Shown: positions 34,601 to 43,243, counted from the first letter of the stretch. The stretch: 64,000 bases of DNA from Exiguobacterium sp. s146 (GCF_018618415.1 NZ_JACSMA010000005.1:37046-101045); one strand, 5' to 3'. The notes: generated by a model not told the origin, from the letters alone. Numbers and translations: made by a program.

Positions 34601-35015
34601 CCCTTACAGAGCCCAGAAGAGACTGATTATCAAGATGCTCGGGTCGTGCCCACGATTGGGTGTTCAATTGCGGGAGGGGCGTATCAAGGTAGATACTGTC
34701 GATGGATTTCAAGGTGAAGAGGCAGAGGTGATCCTTTATTGTACGACACGCTCGAAAAAGAAGACGAGGTTCTTTTCAGATGCCGCCCGATTGAACGTAG
34801 CCCTGTCGAGGACGAAACGAGAATTGTTGATTATTGGTTCACATCGTTATTTCAAACAATATGATGTAGAAAATCCGGCTCGCCGAATCGCCGAGTATAT
34901 TGAACGGGAAGGCAGGATTTTGTCTCTCTCCCAGTTGGAAGACTATTTGAATGATGTCCAGACCGGTCACATCGATGATTTAGATACGAAACTCTTTGAA
35001 GAAACGTCAAGATGA
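31629..35015 (+). CDS. Upf1/Dna2-like superfamily 1 helicase with coiled-coil N-terminus
   Basis: An 1128-residue protein. It opens with a hydrophobic stretch (ALVGALVVGTFVLSTVSDFL, about 3-22) that may be a membrane anchor, then a charged coiled coil to about 170. A long middle region follows without known motifs. The helicase core occupies about 670-1090: Walker A GPPGSGKTT (about 684-692), SQSNVAVDN, DEAGRALPGE (about 827), GDHLQLPPT, ITPYRAQK, VDGFQGEEAEV and LNVALSRTK (about 1054), the set of Upf1/Dna2-type enzymes. No nuclease motif is seen. It is the engine of a four-gene operon closed by a bidirectional terminator. Confidence 0.85.
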   Translation: MIPALVGALVVGTFVLSTVSDFLNGEASDCEREKHRDLKDDIEREQARQARDVERFQKEVDLMVESFRRSGISREESFKKARRELRQREEYIKAEALRQAKFNHFISSAKERREMFERQIRQFKDEKNKLYAIRRDERGETNQLRAHAIAKMLYEFEEALAKMNAYVNYLARYERKMEWAQKRHAAPFEFELTLPNDYPYVGRLFYATKEELLGGDIFESELLSFSIYLSDCDRHRVLDYEDGQIVPLCLIGLRDSGTWTASVGHGYFKEHLENAQSSGLNVQVVKNTRHESIVSYHGIELTLPNQELIQPLGGRPQPLMELIVYPLVVDYHFFNGKKSPRVTEQFVRSLNLLQLDEVALAVPDKVSSVEFMDELSKREGSFSSREWKVAPCSDTNYFRMQLSTDVGLLVELVKDENQMPLYFRFHQELAKEELIRAEEVFVVSEFTLHIRDESEWKLLIESTPSMTEPTIHLHLYLESEFRKQRVIQKAIATRLYYNKWTDLMERLSVSIARKGPYKEQVELIDQAFDPTIRRVKVNLRFTHSRELENFLGGPDAIFRHRQYMIMDHPRYGERVAIVREEYMLILLEPDEVMLRSDLDDFALYYMGRSYAEHQQFHAIRSFRQGEVASSVIHELLLDPSQIPQIEPVRLEDADYFNPHIASNKRQREIVEMALGAESLYMIQGPPGSGKTTVIQEIVRQHLKRHPHDRILITSQSNVAVDNVLTDFIDHYPSGLVRCGNEGKMQRELVAYSFEEVERLYRQRIAEKVVPDNLRPLLMDWREELEKEDSATIATLILQSKQIVGATCVGLARRKIGIDRLQFDLVIVDEAGRALPGEMLLPLIRARKALLIGDHLQLPPTMHPSLTDRDGLLANEEPHIKDELIEKSLFERLYIQTPPHAKNRLGTQYRMPTSLGGLISSLFYENDLLSGESTLHKKPIHFPNEMTWLDLGDDPDYFEQETPLSNEREAVVVKAILDKLVRKGSDTFGVITPYRAQKRLIIKMLGSCPRLGVQLREGRIKVDTVDGFQGEEAEVILYCTTRSKKKTRFFSDAARLNVALSRTKRELLIIGSHRYFKQYDVENPARRIAEYIEREGRILSLSQLEDYLNDVQTGHIDDLDTKLFEETSR

Positions 35016-35066
35016 TGAATAGGAACGGTTCGCTTCATTGTAATCAAGACGGGGATTGGAAATATG

Positions 35067-35104
35067 AACCGGGAAGCTTCACATTGAAGTTTCCCGGTTT
35101 TGTT
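35067..35104. terminator. Bidirectional terminator
   Basis: AACCGGGAAGCTTC pairs with GAAGTTTCCCGGTT across an ACATT loop and is followed by TTTTG. It separates the convergent helicase and Abi genes. Confidence 0.85.
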
Positions 35105-35111
35105 TGTCCGA

Positions 35112-36098
35112 CTATAAGTTATGTAGCCACTCCTTAAATAGTGCTGTCGGGAGGTTCATCTGACTCAGAAGCATGTCTTCGTGCCTCGGGAAACTGATCA
35201 CGTAATCATTGATCTCTGAGGTGACTGATTGGATGAATCGTTCCGCCATCCCTCGCTCTCGAAGATAGGACAAGGCGATGATGAGGCTCAGGATGTCGTC
35301 TCGTCCCCGACCGTGTTTCTGATAGGCGGAGTGCGTCACATTGAACCGGGCGTGTGCGGGAGAATGACTCAGCCTCCTGCGGACGCGATGGTTGTACACA
35401 CGTCCCCCATGTGCCGCCCAGTTCCGAAAAGCGACCAGTATGTCAAACATCTCTGAGAAAGATTGTTTGAAACGGTCATCAATCAACTCAGGGCTCATCC
35501 CTGTCGCACGTGCGATGACTTTAGTCTTCGACTCGGGAAGCATCAGTTTGAACAGATATTGTAGGTTCCCGAAGCTCAGGCCCTTCACCAGGATCCAAGG
35601 GGGCATGTCTTTATAGGTTTCGCGATAATAGGTCATGGGTTGGTGGGTGGAATGATAGACCTCGGTAAAGATTTGCAGCAGCAGTTCGCGCTCGAATTTC
35701 CCTTTTGCCCGGCCGTGCATGATTTTCTTACCCTGTCGAAAATTCCGGTTGTGTTGATAGTCTTTTACGGAATGTCCATGCTCTTCAGCGAGGACGTAGG
35801 CGATGACAGAGCGTAGAAGGTTCTCCGCAGACAGGGTCGCCGACAACATGGCAAAACGGAGAGTGTTGTCCATCTCATATAGGTAATATATCTCTGAGAA
35901 CGTTGTCCCCCTTTGGAAGCGTTCCTCCTCAACGTTCACGTCGATGAAAAGGTCTTTGTAGCCGTTGATGATTTCATAATAACTCGTTCGAATCAATGCC
36001 TCCTCCGCGAACATCGGGTCATCTATGACGAGACCTCGTCGTTGCAGAAGGTCAAGTTGTTCGGTCGTGGATTTGAATATCTTTTCCGGTTTCGACAT
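35112..36098 (-). CDS. Abi_2 (AbiD/AbiF-like) abortive infection protein
   Basis: About 328 residues from ATG 36098, which follows GGAGGACCTTGTTC. The N-terminus (STTEQLDLLQRRGLVIDDPM, then ALIRTSYYEIINGYKDLFID) is typical of the Abi_2 family, known from lactococcal AbiD and AbiF, which block phage growth by a mechanism not fully known. The motif RNWAAHGGRVYNHRVR (about 225-240) fits the conserved R-N-x-x-H-x(3)-R/N segment near the C-terminus, related to HEPN-type RNases. It is a single-gene unit with terminators on both sides. Confidence 0.85.
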   Translation of the reverse strand: MSKPEKIFKSTTEQLDLLQRRGLVIDDPMFAEEALIRTSYYEIINGYKDLFIDVNVEEERFQRGTTFSEIYYLYEMDNTLRFAMLSATLSAENLLRSVIAYVLAEEHGHSVKDYQHNRNFRQGKKIMHGRAKGKFERELLLQIFTEVYHSTHQPMTYYRETYKDMPPWILVKGLSFGNLQYLFKLMLPESKTKVIARATGMSPELIDDRFKQSFSEMFDILVAFRNWAAHGGRVYNHRVRRRLSHSPAHARFNVTHSAYQKHGRGRDDILSLIIALSYLRERGMAERFIQSVTSEINDYVISFPRHEDMLLSQMNLPTALFKEWLHNL

Positions 36099-36146
36099 GA
36101 ACAAGGTCCTCCATAACTATAGTTTTGATATGAACAGTATAAAATA

Positions 36147-36178
36147 AACGGCCCCTTACCGAAAGATAAGGGGCCGTT
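36147..36178 (-). terminator. Hairpin terminator between the hsd operon and the abi gene
   Basis: ACGGCCCCTTA pairs with TAAGGGGCCGT around a short loop; the minus-strand exit is T-rich (TTTATTTT). It probably isolates abi from hsd transcription. Confidence 0.65.
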
Positions 36179-36444
36179 GTTGGCTGGTCAGTCCAGCCTG
36201 CTAGTTGATTACTTATAATATATTAAAGTTGAGTGATCGTGTCAATGAAAGCGACTAAATGAGTTGATAATATGGTGTCACTAAAAATCGTCCTTGAAGT
36301 TAGAATTTTTTTAATTTCAAGGACGTGGAGAGTCTTGAAAAGAGGATTGTAGATGGCGCGTTTGTGAATGTTCATTTTCTCATTAAATATCGGATAGAAT
36401 ATATATTGATTAAAAGATGAGTTAATGGACAATGGGACCAAAAT
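36179..36444. other. AT-rich intergenic, no gene seen
   Basis: A minus-strand frame at 36223-36456 encodes a hydrophobic, low-complexity product and has no ribosome binding site; I do not call it. Confidence 0.5.
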
Positions 36445-36470
36445 GAAAAGAGCCATTTAAAGCCCTTTTC
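36445..36470 (-). terminator. Terminator of the hsd operon
   Basis: On the minus strand GAAAAGGGC pairs with GCTCTTTTC around an 8-base loop and is followed by ATTTTGG, 45 bases past the hsdS stop. Confidence 0.6.
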
Positions 36471-36515
36471 GTTTTTAAGTGTATCGGCAGACAAAGATGT
36501 CTTTTTAAAGTTCGT

Positions 36516-37982
36516 TTAAAAGACGTGTTTGAACTTTTCTTTAAATTTGTTTAAAACGTTATTAGTGGCAAAAACAATTCGCTTTTGCTCTTCTAAGGGA
36601 GGGATAGGCACTAGTATATTTTTTAGAACAGACTGTGTAATTTGATTAATTGTAGTAGTTTTTGAACTAACAAGTTGGTCTTTAAAAACGTTAGATTGAA
36701 AGAAAATTTGAAGATATTCATTAATTGGAGAAGAAACTTTAGACATAAATGCTCCAAATGCCATTCCAGAACAATTTACTATAGCTGTTTTCCCAACTAA
36801 TTTTGGACTACCATTTCTAACACACATCAAAATATCACCTGGATGAAGGAATTGATTATTACGAACTTCACTATTCACATAAACTAAATCATTTAAATCT
36901 ATCAAACTGTTTTGGATATTCGAAGATCTTAAAACAGGTATTGAATTAGGATTCTCTTTTGTGGTTATAGATTCAGGTTTGTAAGTGACACCGATGTTAG
37001 TGACGCAGATTTCACCTAACTTTACCCACTCCCATGTCTCAGGAATATCAAAAGGAATTTCTTCCTCGATTATAGGAGGAAGAGCTTTTTCTTTCTTGAT
37101 GATTTTTTCTTTGACCATTTGTTCCTTTTGTTCAGAAATTCGTTTCAATAGTTCTGAAGCAGGTTCATCTGAAGTATCTTGTTCTACTAATTTACCTGCC
37201 ATAGCATATTGAAGGATTGATTTCTCCAAGTCTTTGGGGAAACGTTTGTTTAAAGCTTCTAAAGCTAAGTAATGATTATCGTAGGAATCAATTTTAAAAA
37301 ACAGTTCTTCAATTTTATCTATGATTCGTTTTTGTTCTTCTAAAGGAGGTAATGGGAACCACAGAGAATTTAAATCATTTTTATTAAAACCAGACTGAGC
37401 TGAACGGCTGAAATTTCGAACTTTCGATTGATAAATAGAAGAACAGTAGTAGTAGTACAAATACAAATTGTCGATTAGATGTTCTGACTGAAACAACTTT
37501 TTGATTTTAGCCATTGCCACATTATAGGCACCTTGTTTAGCTATAAAAACTTTCCCTACAGAAGCACCGTATCTAGCGAGTAATATATCTCCGTCATTAG
37601 TGAATTTGGTGACTTTGTTTTTTGGGACATATACAGGAACAGGCGAATTCCCATAGTCTCTAATTTGGTATAAACGTACATAATTTGGTGATGGTTCGGA
37701 TTTGAAATACGATTTTGGAGGCTGGGAACCTCCAATAATTTCAAAAATTTGATTGTGTTTAACCCAAACCCAATGATCCGGAATATCAAAAGGAATATCG
37801 CTATAGTTCGTACTGTCTATGCTATTCTCTTTTTTTATCTTCTTTTCTTTGATGAGAGTTATTTGTTCCTGCATAATTTTTTCTAAAGTGTGTTTTGCAG
37901 AATCATTAAGGGTAGATGTTTTTGTAAGTCTACCCTGGAAAGCATAATTTAATACGGATTTTTTTAGCTCGACTGCATTCAT
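36516..37982 (-). CDS. hsdS: Type I restriction-modification specificity subunit
   Basis: A 488-residue HsdS. There are two target-recognition domains, each starting with FDIPDHWVWVK / FDIPETWEWVKLG and each followed by a conserved helix beginning PLPPLEEQKRI / PIPPLEEQKRI (about 220 and 460), the standard two-half design for a bipartite DNA site. The start overlaps the hsdM stop (ATGA at 37979-37982). It is AT-rich (clearly more than the par/helicase genes), so the operon probably has a separate origin. The recognition sequence cannot be read from the protein. Confidence 0.95.
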   Translation of the reverse strand: MNAVELKKSVLNYAFQGRLTKTSTLNDSAKHTLEKIMQEQITLIKEKKIKKENSIDSTNYSDIPFDIPDHWVWVKHNQIFEIIGGSQPPKSYFKSEPSPNYVRLYQIRDYGNSPVPVYVPKNKVTKFTNDGDILLARYGASVGKVFIAKQGAYNVAMAKIKKLFQSEHLIDNLYLYYYYCSSIYQSKVRNFSRSAQSGFNKNDLNSLWFPLPPLEEQKRIIDKIEELFFKIDSYDNHYLALEALNKRFPKDLEKSILQYAMAGKLVEQDTSDEPASELLKRISEQKEQMVKEKIIKKEKALPPIIEEEIPFDIPETWEWVKLGEICVTNIGVTYKPESITTKENPNSIPVLRSSNIQNSLIDLNDLVYVNSEVRNNQFLHPGDILMCVRNGSPKLVGKTAIVNCSGMAFGAFMSKVSSPINEYLQIFFQSNVFKDQLVSSKTTTINQITQSVLKNILVPIPPLEEQKRIVFATNNVLNKFKEKFKHVF

Positions 37983-39448
37983 TTAACTTCACCTAACATA
38001 GATTGAATTTCACTTAAGATACTATCGATTTCATGATTTAGACGTGAGCGCTCTGCCACATAGTTTTCTATCAGTTCTTGAGGCTCTAAGATAACTTCTT
38101 CATCTTGAGGGAACTTACATAAATCAAGGTTGTAATTCCGGCCGATTATTTCTTCCGCTGTAAACTTACGTGCTTTTTCGTTCTTTCCATCGATGATTTC
38201 TACACGATTATTCCACCACTCTAAGGCAGGTTCAAAATGTTCTAGTTTGATTGGACGTGTTTTAGAAAAGTTTTTATAACCTTCGGGCATGTCTAATCGG
38301 TAAAACCAAACATCTTCTGTTGGTTTTGTTTTATCAAAGAACAACATGTTTGTGTGGATCGATGTATATGGTGCGAATACGCTATGTGGTAACCGGATAA
38401 TCGTATGCAAATTGAATTCTTTGATGAGTTTTTCTTTAATCGCGAGCTTCGATCCATCTTCACCAAACAAAAAACCATCTGGCAAGATGACGCCAGCGCG
38501 ACCATCCTTTTTTAATCGGTACATAATAACGGACATAAACAAATCAGCTGTTTCGCTACTGCGTAATTCGAGTGGGAAATTCATTTTAATCCCATCAATT
38601 TCTGATCCACCGTAAGGCGGATTCATTAGAATAACTTCGAATTTTTCACGTTCAGAGTAATCGCGCACATTTTTTTCTAAAGAATTCCCGTGAACAATCA
38701 TTGGATTATCAATGTCATGGAGCAATAAGTTCGTAATGGCGAGTAAGTAAGGAAACGCCTTCTTTTCAATCCCGAAGACAGAAGCATTATAGAGCTCACG
38801 TTCTTCTGTTGTCGTGACTTGTTGAATCAAGTGATTCAGTGATGAAGTTAAGAACCCACCTGTCCCACAAGCGAAGTCAGCGACACGTTCTCCGAGTTGA
38901 GGATTAGTGACTTGTACCATAAAGTCAGTCGTCGCACGAGGAGAGTAGAACTCTCCCGATGCGCGCTGTGCTTGAAGATCCTTTAAAATTTGTTCATAAA
39001 TTTCGTTAAAGGCATGACGTTCTTTGTAGTCAGTAAAGTCAATTTCATCAATAACGTTTACGACCTGGCGTAAGAGCACACCATTTTTCATGTAGTTGTT
39101 CGCATCTTCAAAAGCAAATTTGACGATGGATTTACTTACCGGTGTCAATTCGTCTACCGGAAGCGTTTTAAGAGTAGGGAAAAGAGTACCGTTCACGAAA
39201 TTGAGAAGTGCTTCTCCTGTTAAGGATTTTCCGTCTTTCTTATCGACGGCCCAATTTTCCCAACGGCATTCTTCTGGAATGATGGAAGTGTAGTTATCGT
39301 CATGCAATTCCCATTGCTCTTCTTTAGCTGCATAGACTTTAAGGAACAAAATCCAAACGATTTGTTCGAGACGCTGCGCGTCACCAGAAATTCCAGCGTC
39401 GTTACGCATAATATTTTGCATATTCTTTACAAACGAGGTGATTGACAT
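37979..39448 (-). CDS. hsdM: Type I restriction-modification DNA methyltransferase
   Basis: A 489-residue N6-adenine methyltransferase subunit. The N-terminal HsdM_N helical domain (to about 160) is followed by SAM motif I FACGTGGFL (about 190-205) and catalytic motif IV NPPYGG (about 275). It pairs with HsdS to protect host DNA and with HsdR to cut. ATG 39448 follows TAGGAG, 12 bases after the hsdR stop. Confidence 0.96.
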   Translation of the reverse strand: MSITSFVKNMQNIMRNDAGISGDAQRLEQIVWILFLKVYAAKEEQWELHDDNYTSIIPEECRWENWAVDKKDGKSLTGEALLNFVNGTLFPTLKTLPVDELTPVSKSIVKFAFEDANNYMKNGVLLRQVVNVIDEIDFTDYKERHAFNEIYEQILKDLQAQRASGEFYSPRATTDFMVQVTNPQLGERVADFACGTGGFLTSSLNHLIQQVTTTEERELYNASVFGIEKKAFPYLLAITNLLLHDIDNPMIVHGNSLEKNVRDYSEREKFEVILMNPPYGGSEIDGIKMNFPLELRSSETADLFMSVIMYRLKKDGRAGVILPDGFLFGEDGSKLAIKEKLIKEFNLHTIIRLPHSVFAPYTSIHTNMLFFDKTKPTEDVWFYRLDMPEGYKNFSKTRPIKLEHFEPALEWWNNRVEIIDGKNEKARKFTAEEIIGRNYNLDLCKFPQDEEVILEPQELIENYVAERSRLNHEIDSILSEIQSMLGEVK

Positions 39449-39460
39449 GAATTACAACTC

Positions 39461-41818
39461 CTAGGAAATATAAATTTCATCTTTTAATTGTTTTAATGCG
39501 TTTAAATACTCTTTTTTTCCACCAAAAGCCTTAACGATTTTAAGTGAACTGCCGAAACGCTGAAACTCTGGGAGTTCAAGAACGGTAGTACCGTCAATTT
39601 CTTTGACCCCTTCATTTTGGTACTTTTCAAGCAATAATTCGAGGACATCACGAGCCACATCTTGATACTGATAGATATAACCACGTTTTTTCACGTTGTT
39701 CGCTCGCTCAGCCTTTGTCAGTGGCTTTTGATCGTACGCTAAGTGACAAATCAAATCAAACTCATCGAGATCCTTCAAGTGCGGTTCCTGATCGAACAAA
39801 GCTTCCAATAAAACACCGTGTTTTTTCAATTCATCAAGTAGGGATTGTTTTTGTTCGGCACTTTTCCATTTACGTAAAAACTCCTCTAACGTAGCGTATT
39901 CACTACGAATATTGCGCTTCGTATAATCAATCAAATTTTCAGTGATGAGTTTTCCGCCAACATCATAATAATAAACACGTTCATTAGCGATTTTTACATC
40001 AACATCGTTGACTCGATATTTTTTTGGTGCTGCGTAATAGTCATCTTCATCACTGTTTCCGCCTGGAAGTCCAGTAGGAGAAGGAGTGTTCGTATTCGAC
40101 GTTCCACCAGGCTCATTTGTTTCGTCTGGTAGCTCACCATCTTCAGGCACTTCGTAAATGACTTCAGGGTCTCCATCAAACTCTGGATCAGCAAATAGAC
40201 GACTGACATTACGGAAGTCCATGATAGTGAAGTATTCCTTTCCAAATTCGGGATCAAGACGGGTCCCTCGACCAATGATCTGCTTGAATTCAGTCATCGA
40301 GTTGATATTTGAATCGAGTACGATGAGGCGACACGTCTTAGCATCGACGCCTGTGGTCAGCAATTTTGATGTAGTGACAATTGTCGGATATTGGCTTGAA
40401 CGATCGATAAAGTTGTCGAGCTGCGCCTTCCCTTCAGGCGTATCACCCGTGATGCGCATGATGTACTTTGAATTCTCTCTTACTAAGTCAGCGTTAAGGT
40501 TGACTAATGCGCTGCGCATACGTTCTGCATGATCGATGTTTGCACAGAACACAATCGTCTTCATATAACGATCATGCTTTTTTAAGAATTCTGTGATTCG
40601 TTTGGCGACCTCTTCGGTGCGTCCATCAATAATCATGTTTCGATCAAAATCGGAAATGTTATACTCTCGATCTTCAATCTCATTTCCGAACATATCGACT
40701 TTACCTTTTTCAGGGCGGTAACCTTCTAAATCACGATCTAACCCGACTCGAACGACTTTATAAGGGGCAAGAAAACCATCATCAATTCCTTGCTTTAAAC
40801 TGTACGTATAGATCGGTTCACCGAAATACGTAATGTTTGAAGTATTCTTCGTTTCTTTTGGCGTAGCAGTCAAACCAATATGTGTCGTATCGGGCCCACT
40901 GAAGTATTCTAACACTTTACGCCAGCGACTTTCTTCTTTAGCTGATCCACGATGAGCCTCATCGATGATAACTAAATCGAAAAAGTCAGGCTCGAATTGG
41001 CGGAAAGGTTCCATGCCGTCTTCACCAGCTAACTGTTGATAGAGCGCTGTATAGACTTCGTAAGCACTATCGAGAACTCGATTTTCTACTTTTGTCATGA
41101 CCTTTTCAAACGGCTTGAAGTCGTTGATCATGGTTTGATCAACTAAAATATTACGATCGGCTAAGAAAAGAATCCGCTTCTTAATCCCAGCTTTCCAGAG
41201 ACGATAGATAATTTGGAAGGCAGTATAGGTTTTCCCCGTTCCTGTTGCCATAACGAGCATGATACGGTTTTGGCCTTGGGCGATTGCATCAAGCGTACGG
41301 TTGATTGCGACACGTTGATAGTAGCGCGGTGTTTTATCACCAAGTTGATAGTAATACGGCTCATTGATTAATTCTTCTTGTTCGGTGCTTAAACCGGCAT
41401 CTTGTTGATAGCGTGACCAAAGAACATCGTGAGAAGGGAACTCTGACAATGAAATCGTCCGTTCTTCACCCGTTAAGCGATTGTGTTCAACGAATGCATC
41501 CCCATTCGAACTGTAAGCATAGGGGATATCCAAGATTTCCGCATAATCAATAGCTTGCTGCATCCCTCCGCCTACTGGATGATTGTTATCTTTGGCCTCG
41601 ATGATAGCCAAAGGATAGTTACTTTTATGCATTAGCAGATAGTCTGCACGTTTTCCTTCAGCTCTAGCTGTCAAATTACCGCGGACAATTACACGCCCAT
41701 CAGTAAAGTAATGTTCGAAATAGATTTGAGACTTCATGTCCCAGCCAGATTCTACAATGGCAGGAGTAATAAATTTATTTTTGATATCTTCTTCAGTCAT
41801 AGCATGTTTAGGTTTCAT
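39461..41818 (-). CDS. hsdR: Type I restriction-modification endonuclease/translocase
   Basis: A 785-residue HsdR. The N-terminal nuclease domain shows D-x(n)-E-A-K in RADYLLMHKSNYPLAIIEAK (about 55-75). The SF2 motor has Walker A MATGTGKTYTAF (about 190), IIDEAHRGS (about 285), TATPKETKN and a GRGTRLDP motif VI (about 520). The C-terminal domain is helical. ATG 41818 follows AAGGAGGAGC. It is the first gene of the hsdR-hsdM-hsdS operon. Confidence 0.96.
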   Translation of the reverse strand: MKPKHAMTEEDIKNKFITPAIVESGWDMKSQIYFEHYFTDGRVIVRGNLTARAEGKRADYLLMHKSNYPLAIIEAKDNNHPVGGGMQQAIDYAEILDIPYAYSSNGDAFVEHNRLTGEERTISLSEFPSHDVLWSRYQQDAGLSTEQEELINEPYYYQLGDKTPRYYQRVAINRTLDAIAQGQNRIMLVMATGTGKTYTAFQIIYRLWKAGIKKRILFLADRNILVDQTMINDFKPFEKVMTKVENRVLDSAYEVYTALYQQLAGEDGMEPFRQFEPDFFDLVIIDEAHRGSAKEESRWRKVLEYFSGPDTTHIGLTATPKETKNTSNITYFGEPIYTYSLKQGIDDGFLAPYKVVRVGLDRDLEGYRPEKGKVDMFGNEIEDREYNISDFDRNMIIDGRTEEVAKRITEFLKKHDRYMKTIVFCANIDHAERMRSALVNLNADLVRENSKYIMRITGDTPEGKAQLDNFIDRSSQYPTIVTTSKLLTTGVDAKTCRLIVLDSNINSMTEFKQIIGRGTRLDPEFGKEYFTIMDFRNVSRLFADPEFDGDPEVIYEVPEDGELPDETNEPGGTSNTNTPSPTGLPGGNSDEDDYYAAPKKYRVNDVDVKIANERVYYYDVGGKLITENLIDYTKRNIRSEYATLEEFLRKWKSAEQKQSLLDELKKHGVLLEALFDQEPHLKDLDEFDLICHLAYDQKPLTKAERANNVKKRGYIYQYQDVARDVLELLLEKYQNEGVKEIDGTTVLELPEFQRFGSSLKIVKAFGGKKEYLNALKQLKDEIYIS

Positions 41819-42075
41819 AGACCCTGCTCCTCCTTGGGTAACAGATAATTACATTAATAGTTTACAGCAATTGGCTATTGAAACCTTAATAAATATTTTC
41901 TATATGCCTATTCCAAGATATGTTTTTTGTGAAATTGTTCATTTGCATCAGATTAAAGCTTGAACAAAAGTTTTGAGATGCCAATTACAATTCATAAATT
42001 AACTATTTAGAAGTTTAAAAAGCCGAGGAGCGAAACTTCGTTTCGTGACGCAGACTTCAAACAACCATCAGGGCG

Positions 42076-42417
42076 TTAGTCCATCGACCGTTCCACGTGA
42101 ATGATAGCCTCGAACGGCACATGGATGACCCCATCCCGCTGATTGGCCAGTTCGACGGTCCGCTCCAAATAGTTCGTTCGGTGCACGAACCCCTTGAACC
42201 GTTTCATCTCCCGCTCCTCCACATATTTCATCTCCACCATATTCCCGTTGAAGATCGCGTCATTCAGCACATTCTCATAGACCGATAGGACCTGTTCGTC
42301 GACATCGGGCATCTCGATCTTTTGAATTTCCTTATAGTATTTCGTCAGTAGGGCCCTATGTTCGGGCATGAGGAATGGGATCCATTTTAGCTCACCCCGG
42401 TCGCGATACATCGTCAT
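42076..42417 (-). CDS. YolD-like protein, copy 1
   Basis: A 113-residue protein from ATG 42417, which follows AGGAGG. The [20 protein letters not shown] motif is the hallmark of the YolD-like family, small proteins encoded with SOS-induced Y-family polymerases (UvrX) in Bacillales. Here no polymerase gene follows; the gene stands alone 23 bases downstream of a LexA-like box, so damage induction is likely. The C-terminal part ([20 protein letters not shown]) is typical of the family. A second copy is at 61285-61626. Confidence 0.85.
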   Translation of the reverse strand: MTMYRDRGELKWIPFLMPEHRALLTKYYKEIQKIEMPDVDEQVLSVYENVLNDAIFNGNMVEMKYVEEREMKRFKGFVHRTNYLERTVELANQRDGVIHVPFEAIIHVERSMD

Positions 42418-42439
42418 AAAAAGCATCCTCCTAATAAAA

Positions 42440-42453
42440 CGAACGTTTGTTCC
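42440..42453 (-). promoter_or_regulatory. LexA/DinR-like SOS box, copy 1
   Basis: CGAACGTTTGTTCC, 23 bases upstream of the yolD start, differs at one outer base from the Gram-positive consensus CGAACnnnnGTTCG. Confidence 0.7.
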
Positions 42454-42509
42454 TATTTTATACCCGGTTTATCTCGTTTGAACAGCCTTTTTCGTGATCG
42501 GTGTTCCAT

Positions 42510-42737
42510 GCGTCCTGTTTCCGTACTCTAGCTCGCTGGTCGTCGGTGCAAGGGACGTCAAAAAAATGACGCGCCCTCCGGCCCGTCTTCCTCCGCTTTA
42601 GGCTCAAAGCGAGGCTTTTCGCTCGTTGGCTACGGAAGCCTGGACCTATGTGCGCTCTACGCATTTTTTTGAGGCTCTCCCTGCGGTCGCCCTTGCACCG
42701 TCTCCCGACGCTCGCTTCGTTCCCGTCAACAGGACGC
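42510..42737. ncRNA. Structured noncoding element with nested long-range stems, copy 1
   Basis: A 228-base element between the SOS box and the radC-like gene. The closing stem is GCGTCCTGTT (42510-42519) with AACAGGACGC (42728-42737); a second stem is CGGTGCAAGGG (42544-42554) with CCCTTGCACCG (42690-42700). Inside are hairpins CGTCA-A6-TGACG (42556-42571) and CCTC-C-GCTTT/AAAGC-GAGG (42590-42614). The second copy has C to T at 42593 and G to A at 42611, which restores the pair. The two copies differ at about 7 of 228 positions by eye, less than the flanking genes. A minus-strand ORF through it (42458-42739) is probably a shadow. The transcribed strand is undecided. I do not recognise a named RNA class. 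Confidence 0.6.
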
Positions 42738-42787
42738 ACAACGGTGTTCGTTCTGAGGTCGGCTTATCCGAAAGGGGACAAACCATC

Positions 42788-43243
42788 ATGGAACTATCGT
42801 CAATCATCGAGGTCATCCGTATCAAGCAAGAGGTTCGAGAGGAAATGGTTGCCCTCGAGCACGCCGTCATCCAATCACCTGACAATGCCCGACAAATCGG
42901 GGCATCGTTCATCGGGGACGATGACCGTGAAGTGTTCCTTGTCATCATGCTCAACACGAAGAATCGGGTTATCGGCGTCCATCGGGCGCATGTCGGAAGC
43001 GTCAATTCGAGTGTCGTCCACCCGCGAGAAATCTTCAAATGTGCGATTCTCAATAATGCCTCGTGCATCATCGCCTGTCACCAACATCCGAGCGGGGACC
43101 CGAGCCCGAGTCGGGAGGATATCCTCGTCTCAGAACGGTTGCATGAAGCGGGTGACCTCATCGGCATCCCGGTGCTCGACCATCTCATCCTTGGAGCGGA
43201 CGAGTCATATGTCAGCATGAAACAGCGAGGTTACATGGGTTGA
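42788..43243 (+). CDS. radC: RadC-like JAB-domain protein, copy 1
   Basis: A 151-residue protein from ATG 42788, preceded by AAAGGGGAC. It corresponds to the C-terminal JAB/MPN half of RadC, without the N-terminal helix-hairpin-helix part, as is common for plasmid and phage RadC. The metal motif H-x-H-x7-S-x2-D is intact in CHQHPSGDPSPSRED, and an upstream glutamate is available. RadC function is unclear (not a proven repair factor). A frame open from 42626 reads through the structured element and is not the start. The second copy is at 61998-62453. Confidence 0.88.
   Translation: MELSSIIEVIRIKQEVREEMVALEHAVIQSPDNARQIGASFIGDDDREVFLVIMLNTKNRVIGVHRAHVGSVNSSVVHPREIFKCAILNNASCIIACHQHPSGDPSPSREDILVSERLHEAGDLIGIPVLDHLILGADESYVSMKQRGYMG

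Noticed and set aside
36223..36456. 77-codon minus-strand ORF downstream of hsdS
   Set aside because: Hydrophobic low-complexity product, no ribosome binding site, and it runs through the hsd terminator region.
42458..42739. 93-codon minus-strand ORF, also present at 61668-61949
   Set aside because: It is open in both copies, but it spans the structured element. The few differences pair within stems or cluster rather than fall at third codon positions, and the product is unusually rich in arginine and lysine. I favour a noncoding explanation but cannot exclude a small protein.
42626..42787. N-terminal extension of the radC-like frame
   Set aside because: It reads through the structured element, has no ribosome binding site, and RadC homology starts after ATG 42788.
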